Positions 56,087 through 64,000 of a stretch of 64,000 nucleotides of DNA are shown here, in pieces. Below the pieces are notes generated by a model that saw nothing but the letters and a program-made list of their open reading frames with translations, was not told where the DNA came from and did no database searches. The position numbers and the translations under genes were made by a program. Origin of the DNA: Rhodothermus marinus (GTDB taxonomy: Bacteria; Bacteroidota; Rhodothermia; Rhodothermales; Rhodothermaceae); assembly GCF_009936275.1 (NCBI RefSeq), contig NZ_AP019797.1, forward strand, positions 301,501-365,500, given 5' to 3'. Within the stretch, counting starts at the first letter, position 1, and each line of letters opens with the position of its first letter.

Positions 56087-58318
56087 ATGAAGATGTGCAG
56101 GACATCTTGGGCCCTGAAGATATGGAAGCGCTTCCTTCTTGTGATGTGGCTGGGGTGGTGGAGTGCCGGAACGCTGGCGCAGGGCTTCGAGGAAGCGGTG
56201 GTGAACATCGGCAACGTGGGGCTCACGATCACGAACGCGGGCTTCGTGGGGAAAGCCAACGTGCGGAACAATCCGGCCGGACCGCCTTCGTTCGAATATC
56301 CGCTCGACTCGGGCGTCGAGCACCTGTTCGAGGCCGGGCTCTGGATCGGTGCCATCCGCAGCGACGGCCTCATCACGGTGCGCACCGGGGCTATCACTTC
56401 TTCTGGCGGCTATCGGCCCGGTGCAGCGGGCTACGAACTGGCGCCCCTGGAACCGATCATCGAGCGTTCCACGCTGCCCACCTCACCTGTCTTTACCCGT
56501 GCAGCCGTCAGCCATCAGGACTTCGTGACCGCCTACACCGACACGGCCCGCTTTCTGCCCGGCACGCTCATTCCCATGCCGGATCCGGCCGGGCAGCTCG
56601 GCGCCAAGATCATCCAGACCAGCTACGCCTGGAATTTTCTCTTCACCGAAAGCTTCGTCATCATCAACTTCGACATCATCAACATCAGCGACCAGCCCTG
56701 GGACAGCGTTTACGTGGGGCTTTACCACGACCTGGTCGTGCGCAACGTGAACACCACGCAGGATCAGGGCAGTGCTTTCTTTAACAAAAACGGCGTCGGC
56801 TTCATCGACAGCCTGCAGGCCACCTATGCCTTCAATGCAGGCGGCACCGAGGAGTCGATCAACACCTACGGGGCGATTGCCTTTCTGGGGGCCGAGTGGC
56901 GGGATCCGCGCACGGGACAGTACCGCTTCTTTCACCCGAATGTAGCCGACGAATACATCCGGGACGGCTACACGCCGCCCATCGTGAACCCGCGCTGGTG
57001 GCTGTTCAGCGGCGGAACGGACGAGCGCTCGCGGCCCGGCGACGACCGCACGCGCTATCAGCGCATGGGCACCCCCTACCCGAATCCGGCCGACTATCCG
57101 GGCTGCCGGGGCGTGCAGGATCTGGCCTGCCAGGATTCTTCGTACGTGCAGGCCGTGCGTGCCTGGCGTGAAGAGTTGCGCACGGCCGGCCAGCGCTCGC
57201 AGGGTAACTGGATCGGCCTGACGCCCGTCGGGCCGTTCCGACGCGTGCTGCCGGGCGATACGCTGCGCGTGACGTTCGCCTTCGTCGGAGCGCTCAAGCC
57301 CGAAGCCTATCAGGGACTGGCCGGGCGTCCCATCGACAACGCCGAAAGCCGGAGCCTGCTGCGCACGAACCTGTTCTGGGCCCGCCGCACCTACGCGGGC
57401 GAAGACCTGAACTACAACGGCCGGCTGGATCCGGGCGAAGATGTGAACGGCAATGGTCGGCTCGACCGTTACCTGATTCCTGAGCCCCCGCCGCCGCCTC
57501 GCGTGCGCGTCGAGTTCACCACCGACACCGATCCGCAAACAGGCCGCACGCGCACGGGCGTGGTGCTCTACTGGGACCGGAGCGCCGAGTCGGCCATCGA
57601 CCCGGTGACCGGCCGTCGGGACTTCGAGGGTTACCGGATCTACCGCACGAATCCGGGCGACGATCGGTTTGGCAACCTGCTCGACCGGGCCGTGCTGATC
57701 GCCCAGTACGACAGACCCGGCAACCGGACCGGCTTCAACAACGGATTTGAAGCAATCCGACTGCCCGAGCCCGTCACGTTTTCCGACGACACGACGCGGT
57801 ACTGGTACCGCTTTGAGATGTCCGATCTGAAGGCGGGCTGGCAGTATCTGTTCATCGTGACGGCCTTCGACGAGGGCGACCCCGATACCGGGCTGGAGCC
57901 GCTCGAATCGTCCCGAACGGCCGGGGCGGTGCGCGTCTTTCCGGGCACGACGCCTACGCGGCGCGGGCCGGTCGGCGTCTACCCGAACCCGTATCGGGCC
58001 GGAGCAGCGTGGGACGGCGGCACCAGCCGCACGCGCAAGCTCTACTTCTACAACCTGCCGCCTCGTTGCGAAATCCGCATCTACACGCTGGCCGGCGAGA
58101 TCGTCAAAACGCTCTACCACGACGCGGCCACCTACACGGGCGACATCCGCTGGTTCAACGACTTCAGCGGTCCCGGCCGCCGGCTCAGCGGAGGAGAACA
58201 TGCCTGGGACCTGCTCTCGGAAAACGGCCTGGACCTGGCTTCCGGACTCTACCTCTTCACCGTGAAGGACCTCGATACCGGCGAGGTCCAGCGCGGGAAG
58301 TTTGTAATCATCAAATAG
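56087..58318 (+). CDS. Secreted protein with T9SS-like C-terminal domain
   Basis: 743 residues from ATG 56087 (signal-like KRFLLVMWLGWWSAGTLAQG); ATGs further upstream (56027) would give an odd N-terminus. The mature protein has long beta-rich segments (NVGLTITNAGFVGKA, YAWNFLFTESFVIINFDIIN) and a calcium-binding-like DLNYNGRLDPGEDVNGNGRL. Fibronectin-like strands follow, and a final domain with GVYPNPYRAGAAWDG and ASGLYLFTVKD. The end resembles a T9SS or FlgD-like sorting domain with an insertion. No function recognised. It leads a four-gene run that ends with a TonB-dependent receptor. Confidence 0.78.
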   Translation: MKMCRTSWALKIWKRFLLVMWLGWWSAGTLAQGFEEAVVNIGNVGLTITNAGFVGKANVRNNPAGPPSFEYPLDSGVEHLFEAGLWIGAIRSDGLITVRTGAITSSGGYRPGAAGYELAPLEPIIERSTLPTSPVFTRAAVSHQDFVTAYTDTARFLPGTLIPMPDPAGQLGAKIIQTSYAWNFLFTESFVIINFDIINISDQPWDSVYVGLYHDLVVRNVNTTQDQGSAFFNKNGVGFIDSLQATYAFNAGGTEESINTYGAIAFLGAEWRDPRTGQYRFFHPNVADEYIRDGYTPPIVNPRWWLFSGGTDERSRPGDDRTRYQRMGTPYPNPADYPGCRGVQDLACQDSSYVQAVRAWREELRTAGQRSQGNWIGLTPVGPFRRVLPGDTLRVTFAFVGALKPEAYQGLAGRPIDNAESRSLLRTNLFWARRTYAGEDLNYNGRLDPGEDVNGNGRLDRYLIPEPPPPPRVRVEFTTDTDPQTGRTRTGVVLYWDRSAESAIDPVTGRRDFEGYRIYRTNPGDDRFGNLLDRAVLIAQYDRPGNRTGFNNGFEAIRLPEPVTFSDDTTRYWYRFEMSDLKAGWQYLFIVTAFDEGDPDTGLEPLESSRTAGAVRVFPGTTPTRRGPVGVYPNPYRAGAAWDGGTSRTRKLYFYNLPPRCEIRIYTLAGEIVKTLYHDAATYTGDIRWFNDFSGPGRRLSGGEHAWDLLSENGLDLASGLYLFTVKDLDTGEVQRGKFVIIK

Positions 58319-58345
58319 ACCTCAACAACCAGACCCCTTACTGCC

Positions 58346-60544
58346 ATGCGACGCATTGCTACCACGATGCTCCTGCTGCTGGGCATCGGGCTGCTGCTGC
58401 CGGCCCGCGCCCAGATCAAAGACGTGACCGTGCGGGAGATCAACCAGATTCACCCCGACAGCCTGGCGCTGCTCAAACAGCTCGGTACTTCCCTTACTAC
58501 AGATCGTATCGAAAGCCTCATTCAGTCGCCGCTCACCGGCGACACGGTGCGGTTCACGGCCGTGGTGATGAGCGATCCACGCAAGTCCGGCCTGGCCAGC
58601 ACGAACCAGGATGGCGTACCCTCCCGGCTGCACGTGTTCGTACGCGACACGTCGGCCGTCTCGCAGGGTAAAGATGGGATGACCATTCAGATCGTGGACG
58701 GCGCCTACGAGACGACGGGCCTGAAGAACCTGACAAAGGGTGATGTGGCTACGTTTACGGCCGTTGTGGACTATTATTTCAACACGATTCAGTTAGTGCC
58801 CATCTCAATTGAATTGCTGGGAGATTATAAAAGTCTCGGATTGCCCGACAGCCTGCTCGATCCGGTGGTGGTCACCACGGCCGACCTGAACGTGAACGTG
58901 GACGTAGGCAAAGTGCAGGTGAACTGGGACAACTTCGCCCGGCTGAACAATCAGTACGTCCGGATCGAAAACGCCACGATGCTGCGCAGCACGCTGGCCG
59001 ACCAGGGACGCCCCAACTGGCTGTTCTCGTCGGACGGTGGCGAGACGTTCGTGCAGGCCGACGACATCTCGCTGCGCTTCCGGAATGACCGCGCCGGCTA
59101 CCCGGACGAGTACAACAAGCGCGCTCCGAACGATCCGTTCCGCCCGCCGCCGCCGGGCGCACTGATCAACGTGCAGGGCTTTGTGGTTTTCCGCGGGTAT
59201 TTTGAGGCATTCGATCTGGGGGCTATTCCGCCTGGCGCCATGCTGCGGCTGGCCCCCTTCGAAGACACCGACCTGGAGGTGCTTGAGGCGCCGCCGACCA
59301 TCTCGGATGTGGGGCGCCCCGACTTTGTGCCGGGCAACGAGCCCGTGACAATCACCTTCGACGTGGCGGCCGACCCGAACCGTCAGCTCACGAGCGTCGA
59401 GCTGCACTACTACACCAGCTCGCAGCCCGACACGCAGGTGGTGCAGGCTTCACCGGCCGCTTCGAAGGCGGGCGCGCGGGGTACGCTGGCGCTCTACGAA
59501 GCGCAGATTCCGGCCGCACCGGACGGCGATTTTGTGACCTACTGGGTCGAGGCCGAGGACAACACGGGTGCCCGCACGCGCTCGGACGATCAGTACTACC
59601 GGGTGCTCTATGGCGGCATTACGCAGATCGCGCATGTGCAGGAAACGCCCAACGGCGGTCCGGGCGACAGTCCGTTTGCCGGTGTGACCACCGACATGGA
59701 TCTGCATGTGGTGGTGCAGAGTCAGCCGTCCGTTTCGGGCCTGGTGGCCGTGCAGGACGACGCCAACCTGGGGCCGTGGTCGGGCATCCTGCTGAACCTG
59801 CCTTCGGCCGCCCGCGATACGATCCAACGGGGTGACCGGCTGCACATCACGCGAGCTTACATCCAGGAAAACCAAGGTGTAACAGAGTTAGACAGCCTTA
59901 CGTTCACCAAAGAAGGCACGGGCGACTTTCTGGGCTACAAGACGATGACTACGAACGACCTGGTCGATCCGTCGATTGCCGAGGCCCACGAAGGCATGCT
60001 CGTGCGTTTCGAGAACGTGACGATCATCAATCCCGACGAGGGCTATGGCGAGTGGTCGTTCTCGTCGGACGGCACCGAGGAAAACAAGGTAAAGGCCGAC
60101 GACCGGTCCAGTGCCATTTCTTCGGACTTTGCCGTGAACACCTTCCAGGCGGGCGATCTGGTGGAATTCATTCAGGGCATCTGGTGGTACTCGTTCGGCG
60201 AGTACAAGCTGGTGCCCGAGGATCCGAACACGGACATCGGTCCGATCACGACCGACGTGGAACCCGGCGAAAACCTGCCGGCCGCCTTCACGCTGGCCCC
60301 GAATTATCCGAACCCCTTCGCCGAGGTCACCACGCTGCGCTACGCGCTTCCGCAGGCCGGTCCGGTGCGCCTGGAGGTGTTCGACCTGCTGGGCCGCCGG
60401 GTGGCCGTGGTGGTCGACGGTGTGCAGCCGGCCGGCGTGCACGAGGTGAAGCTGGACGGCCGCGGGCTGTCGAACGGCCTCTACGTGGTGCGGCTGACCA
60501 CGGAGGCCGGCACGGCCACGCGGATGATCGTTCGCATGAAGTAA
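58346..60544 (+). CDS. Secreted T9SS cargo protein with OB-like domains
   Basis: 732 residues, with signal peptide MRRIATTMLLLLGIGLLLPA and RAQ. Two modules with the look of OB-fold-like secreted domains (residues about 60-180 and 430-600; DTVRFTAVVMSDPRKSGLAS, MLVRFENVTIINPDEGYGEW) flank an Ig-like module. The C-terminal 80 residues (NYPNPFAEVTTLRYALPQAG to RMIVRMK) are a standard T9SS type A sorting domain. Function unknown. It starts 27 bases after the previous gene and is followed by a GC-rich hairpin. Confidence 0.82.
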   Translation: MRRIATTMLLLLGIGLLLPARAQIKDVTVREINQIHPDSLALLKQLGTSLTTDRIESLIQSPLTGDTVRFTAVVMSDPRKSGLASTNQDGVPSRLHVFVRDTSAVSQGKDGMTIQIVDGAYETTGLKNLTKGDVATFTAVVDYYFNTIQLVPISIELLGDYKSLGLPDSLLDPVVVTTADLNVNVDVGKVQVNWDNFARLNNQYVRIENATMLRSTLADQGRPNWLFSSDGGETFVQADDISLRFRNDRAGYPDEYNKRAPNDPFRPPPPGALINVQGFVVFRGYFEAFDLGAIPPGAMLRLAPFEDTDLEVLEAPPTISDVGRPDFVPGNEPVTITFDVAADPNRQLTSVELHYYTSSQPDTQVVQASPAASKAGARGTLALYEAQIPAAPDGDFVTYWVEAEDNTGARTRSDDQYYRVLYGGITQIAHVQETPNGGPGDSPFAGVTTDMDLHVVVQSQPSVSGLVAVQDDANLGPWSGILLNLPSAARDTIQRGDRLHITRAYIQENQGVTELDSLTFTKEGTGDFLGYKTMTTNDLVDPSIAEAHEGMLVRFENVTIINPDEGYGEWSFSSDGTEENKVKADDRSSAISSDFAVNTFQAGDLVEFIQGIWWYSFGEYKLVPEDPNTDIGPITTDVEPGENLPAAFTLAPNYPNPFAEVTTLRYALPQAGPVRLEVFDLLGRRVAVVVDGVQPAGVHEVKLDGRGLSNGLYVVRLTTEAGTATRMIVRMK

Positions 60545-60559
60545 CGTAGCGTCGGGAAC

Positions 60560-60587
60560 GGGGCGGCGGTCAGGCGGCCGCCGCCCC
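60560..60587 (+). promoter_or_regulatory. Intercistronic 10-bp GC hairpin
   Basis: GGGGCGGCGG and CCGCCGCCCC pair perfectly around an 8-base loop, 15 bases after the cargo gene stop. There is no T-run, so it is more likely an mRNA-stability or attenuating hairpin than a terminator. Confidence 0.5.
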
Positions 60588-60614
60588 GCCCGGCAATTAC
60601 TTGAGCAGGAGACC

Positions 60615-62231
60615 GTGACGTACTCGCTGCGCGCGTTACCGGGACTAATTGCGCTGATCGTGCTGCTGGGCGGTTGCGACGCCGGCTTCACGGGGGAGCC
60701 GCTACCCAACCAGCCGCCCGAGACCTACCTGAGCGTGCGCGACAGCTCGCTCGTCGATAACCTGTCGGACGAGGAGCGGCTCGTCAGCACCGTCTACGTG
60801 TCGTGGACGGGCGACGACCCGGACGGCTATGTGGCGGCCTACGAGTTCCGCTACTACGATGCCACCACGGGACCGGCCGACGTCTTCTGGACGCGCACGA
60901 TCCGCAACGACTCGCTCGTCCTGCTGCCCATCCCGCCCGGGAGCGCCACGGCCAATGTGGTGTTCGAGGTACGGGCCATCGACAACGAAGGGCTGGCCGA
61001 TCCCACGCCTGCGCGCACGGTCTTCCCGATCCGGAATTCGCCGCCGGAAATCCGGCTGGTCAGCTTCGAGCTGCCGCCCGACACGACGTTTCCGATCTTC
61101 TCCTTTAGCTGGCAGGCTGAAGATCCGGACGGTGCCGTCAACCTGGCCCGGATCGAAGTCAGCTTCAACGACTCGACGCAGTTCGTGGCGCTGCCGCCCG
61201 ACGTGGACTTCGTGACGTTCGTGGCGAACTTCGACCGCGACGATCCGACGCAGACCGAAGTAACGGCCCGCGTCTATACGGGACGTGCCTTCCGGTCTAC
61301 CACGATCGAAGTGCCGGGGTTGCGGCTCGACGCCGAAAACACCTTCTACGTGCGGGCCGTGGATCAGGCCGACACGAGCAGTGCGCTGGCCCGGCACACG
61401 TGGTTCGTCAAGAAGCCCCGGAGCCGGGTGCTGCTGGTCAACGACTACCGGAAGGCGACGGGTTCGGTCGTGATGGCCTACCATCGGGCCATCCTGCGCG
61501 ACTTTCTGCCGCCGGGTATGCCCATCGACGAGTGGGATATATCCCGCCCCTACGTAACCGGATCGGCCGGCAACACGCCGCGCTCCGACGCGCTGCCGCC
61601 CGTGCCCGACCCGACGCTGCGCCAGACGCTGGCGCTCTGGGACTACATCTACTGGGTCTCGACGGCCACGGTCAACAGCGTGGTTGGCAACAACCTGCCC
61701 TATGCCGCGGCGGTGATGGACCTGTTCTTCGAACGGGGTGGGCGTATCCTGGTGCACAGTCCGGTCACGCAACCGCGCGACCCCGAAGCGAACCTGGGCA
61801 ACCCGGCCATCCTGATGCTGCCGCTGAGCGACCTGCTCGTGCTGCCCGATTCGGTGCGGCGGCTGGAGCTGCCCTCCGGCGCAGCCATCACGCCCGTCAG
61901 CGCACCGCCGGGCGTGGCCGAAGCACTGCCGCCGCTGCAGAGCAACCGGTTCTTCATCAACGAACTGCCTTACTTCGCCGAAGGGGCCACAATCATCCCG
62001 CTCTACGAGGCGGATTATCGGTACCTGAGCCGGAGCGGCCGGCGCGGCACCTGGCCGTATCCGCGTACCGTGGCGTCGATCAGCGCCGACGCCCGCGTGG
62101 CGCTTTTCGGGCTGCCCCTGGTGAACGAACTCAGTGGCGAGCCCGAGCTGGTCGGGGCCGACGGCGACCCGGAGGCCGGTCGCCGGGCCGTCATGCTCCT
62201 GCTCCGAAGCCTTGGCTTTCCCGAACGATGA
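60615..62231 (+). CDS. Lipoprotein with Ig/fibronectin-like domains
   Basis: 538 residues with a GTG start preceded by AGGAG. Lipobox at LIVLLGGC (Cys21). Two Ig/FN3-like domains (about 30-130, 135-245) with VSWTGDDPDGYVAAYEFRYY and FSWQAEDPDGAVNLARIEVS are followed by an alpha/beta-like domain (about 260-538; RVLLVNDYRKATGSVVMAYH, FERGGRILVHSP). This resembles surface lipoproteins of Bacteroidota with a ThuA- or GATase-like tail, but no active site was recognised. Its stop overlaps the start of the TonB-dependent receptor (ATGA), a strong sign of a shared role. Confidence 0.8.
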   Translation: MTYSLRALPGLIALIVLLGGCDAGFTGEPLPNQPPETYLSVRDSSLVDNLSDEERLVSTVYVSWTGDDPDGYVAAYEFRYYDATTGPADVFWTRTIRNDSLVLLPIPPGSATANVVFEVRAIDNEGLADPTPARTVFPIRNSPPEIRLVSFELPPDTTFPIFSFSWQAEDPDGAVNLARIEVSFNDSTQFVALPPDVDFVTFVANFDRDDPTQTEVTARVYTGRAFRSTTIEVPGLRLDAENTFYVRAVDQADTSSALARHTWFVKKPRSRVLLVNDYRKATGSVVMAYHRAILRDFLPPGMPIDEWDISRPYVTGSAGNTPRSDALPPVPDPTLRQTLALWDYIYWVSTATVNSVVGNNLPYAAAVMDLFFERGGRILVHSPVTQPRDPEANLGNPAILMLPLSDLLVLPDSVRRLELPSGAAITPVSAPPGVAEALPPLQSNRFFINELPYFAEGATIIPLYEADYRYLSRSGRRGTWPYPRTVASISADARVALFGLPLVNELSGEPELVGADGDPEAGRRAVMLLLRSLGFPER

Positions 62232-64000
62232 ACCGACGGACAGCCGGACGCAACGCGATCCTGTGGTTGCTGCTGACGCTGGTCGGGGCCCTGCCGGCCC
62301 GCGGCCAGGGAAGCATTGCGGGCACCGTGCGTGACGAGCGCGGCGAGCCGCTGCCCGGCGTGAACGTGGTGGTGGTCGGCACCAGCTACGGGGCGGCCAC
62401 CGACCTGGACGGACGCTTCCGTATCGATGGATTGCGGCCGGGCGAGTACTCGGTGCGCGTCTCCTACGTGGGATTCGAGACCGTGCTCTTCACCGGCGTG
62501 CGCGTCCGCGACGGCGAGACGACCACGCTGGACGTTACGCTCCGGGAGCAGGTGGTGGTCGGCGAAGAGGTGGTGGTCGTGGGCGAGCGGCCGCTGGTGG
62601 ACGTCGAACAGTCGTCGAGCGCCTACATCGTCTCGCGTGAGCAGATCGAGGCAGCGCCGCTGCGTTCGGTGCAGGAGGTGGTGGGCCAGCAGGCCGGCGT
62701 CCTGCGCGATCCGACGGGCCTGTACATCCGCGGCGGCCGCGCCTACGAGACCGGCTACTACGTGGACGGCGTCTCGGCCCGCGACCCGCTGGCCGGCACC
62801 GGCTTCGGGCTCGACCTGGGCACGAACGCCTTCCAGGAAGTGGAGGTGATCACCGGCGGACTGGACGCCCGCTACGGCGACGTCACTTCGGGCGTGGTCT
62901 CGATCCAGACCCGTGAGGGCGGCGAGCGTCTTTCGGGTAGCTTCACGCACAAACGGGATAACTTCGGGAGCCTGAACGAAAGCTGGGGCAGCAACTTCCA
63001 CGAAGACCTCTACGAGTTGACGCTGGGCGGACCGCTCGGCACCGACCGGCTTCGCTTTTTCGTGGCCGGTCAGGTGCAGCTCTCCGACGGCTTTACCCGG
63101 CACGTATCGGATCCCGACTCGGTGCGCTCGTCGCTGGTGAAGTGGGACTTCCTGCTGCCCCGCACGGGCAACCGCTGGAATGGCTTTCTGAAACTGACCT
63201 ACACGCCCTGGCCGGGACTGAAGCTGCAGGCCGCCTACCAGCGCTCGCTGACGGTCAACCAGAACACGCGCATGCTGCAGGTGACGGGCAACGAGGCCGT
63301 GGTGGCACCCGGCTTCCAGTATGCCTTCATCCTGCAGCCTGAAAACGCCAACACGTTCGCCCACGACAACGTGCTGGCCTACGTGAAGGCCTCGCACGTG
63401 ATCAACGAGCGCTCCTTCTACGAAATCCAGATCAGCCGTCTCTTTACCCGGCTTCGGGCCGATGCGAACGGGCGACGCTGGCGCCCCCGTGCCGTTACCA
63501 CCGAGCTGGACCCGCGAAGCATCGTCACCTACCCGGCCACGATCTTCGTGGACGAAAACGGCCAGCCCTTCGACCCCAACGCGCTCTTCGTGTTGCCCGG
63601 CCCCGGCCTGTACAACAACGGCGGGATCGCCACGCGCTTCCACGATCACTTTGCCGAGGAGTGGACGCTGCTGGGCACCTACACGCTGTTTTCGACGGAC
63701 CGCAACCGGCGGCTGAATGCCGGACTGGAGCTGAAATTCAACGACTACCAGTGGATCGACATCATCCGGCCCTGGGTGGGGGCGCCCATCGGCTCCGAAG
63801 CGGCGGAAGCGACCGGACGCCTCGGTGAAAGCGCCGACATCTGGCGCGTCAAACCGCGCCGCGGTGCACTCTTTACGACGGGCCAGGTGCGTTACCGGGG
63901 CCTGATCCTGAACGCCGGGCTTCGGCTGGAATGGTGGTCGCCGGGGCGGTACGTGGACCGGCTCGTGGACGATCCGCGCGCGCCGATTCTGGAGACCGTC
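62228..64000 (+). CDS. TonB-dependent receptor, N-terminal part (cut by window end)
   Basis: The frame from ATG 62228 is open to the right edge, 591 codons. Signal peptide NAILWLLLTLVGALPARG, then a carboxypeptidase-regulatory-like domain (about 28-110; GTVRDERGEPLPGVNVVVVG) and plug (about 115-230) with a TonB-box-like EEVVVVGERP. The plug has IRGGRAYETGYYVDGVSARD and GLDARYGDVTSGVVSIQTR. Barrel strands follow to the edge. Such receptors import ligands through the outer membrane with energy from TonB-ExbBD. The 4-base overlap with the lipoprotein gene suggests the two work as a receptor and surface partner. Confidence 0.92.
   Translation, partial: MNRRTAGRNAILWLLLTLVGALPARGQGSIAGTVRDERGEPLPGVNVVVVGTSYGAATDLDGRFRIDGLRPGEYSVRVSYVGFETVLFTGVRVRDGETTTLDVTLREQVVVGEEVVVVGERPLVDVEQSSSAYIVSREQIEAAPLRSVQEVVGQQAGVLRDPTGLYIRGGRAYETGYYVDGVSARDPLAGTGFGLDLGTNAFQEVEVITGGLDARYGDVTSGVVSIQTREGGERLSGSFTHKRDNFGSLNESWGSNFHEDLYELTLGGPLGTDRLRFFVAGQVQLSDGFTRHVSDPDSVRSSLVKWDFLLPRTGNRWNGFLKLTYTPWPGLKLQAAYQRSLTVNQNTRMLQVTGNEAVVAPGFQYAFILQPENANTFAHDNVLAYVKASHVINERSFYEIQISRLFTRLRADANGRRWRPRAVTTELDPRSIVTYPATIFVDENGQPFDPNALFVLPGPGLYNNGGIATRFHDHFAEEWTLLGTYTLFSTDRNRRLNAGLELKFNDYQWIDIIRPWVGAPIGSEAAEATGRLGESADIWRVKPRRGALFTTGQVRYRGLILNAGLRLEWWSPGRYVDRLVDDPRAPILETV

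Overview
The window looks like a piece of chromosome from a thermophilic, GC-rich member of the Rhodothermota/Bacteroidota, most like Rhodothermus. This is an inference from several things seen together: strong G/C bias at third codon positions, secreted proteins with the C-terminal sorting domain of the type IX secretion system (T9SS), TonB-dependent receptors, an ATP synthase operon without the beta and epsilon genes, and a complex I NDUFA9-like protein. Shine-Dalgarno motifs precede some genes (atpE, rpsT, the bactofilin gene, the 43.4 kb gene) but not all.

Layout. 0-9.5 kb: the end of a GH13 glycosidase gene, a hendecad coiled-coil protein, a GAF/SpoIIE phosphatase with a phosphodiesterase, a barrel-like outer membrane protein, a UPF0173 hydrolase, a DUF433/DUF5615 toxin-antitoxin pair, an OPT transporter and a LamG T9SS cargo. 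9.6-18.5 kb: housekeeping genes (phosphofructokinase, NDUFA9-like, DUF2520, two conserved unknowns, a lipoprotein cyclophilin, lysS, an MFS transporter, queG). 18.6-27.6 kb: PKD-OmpA lipoprotein, rpsT, an M23 peptidase with a bactofilin, then atpZ, an atpI-like gene, and atpB-E-F-H-A-G, followed by tRNA-Ser(GCT).

27.8-43.3 kb: a 1033-residue fusion of an endonuclease Q-like PHP nuclease with a UvrD-type helicase that ends in a clamp-binding-like QLELF; two T9SS-type secreted proteins, one with a zinc-protease motif; the preQ1 genes queD-queC-queE divergent from queF; a dynamin-like GTPase; rarA; ilvD. 43.4-49.2 kb: the accessory spot, with a DUF2459 gene, then a type IIG restriction-modification gene ruined by a stop-bearing duplication, a frameshift, an IS insertion and a nonsense codon, then tRNA-Leu(GAG) and tRNA-Lys(TTT). 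49.3-64 kb: a DUF2726 protein, an S9 peptidase, an Oar-like TonB-dependent receptor, and a run of secreted protein, T9SS cargo, lipoprotein and TonB-dependent receptor that leaves the window.

The strongest leads are (1) the EndoQ-UvrD fusion, which would join a nick at deaminated bases to strand unwinding in one polypeptide; (2) a QueC in which all four zinc-ligand cysteines are replaced, encoded beside a QueE with unusual cysteine spacing; (3) the stepwise decay of the type IIG gene; and (4) perfect GC-rich hairpins just after atpE and after the 58.3 kb cargo gene. No CRISPR array, rRNA or prophage was seen.
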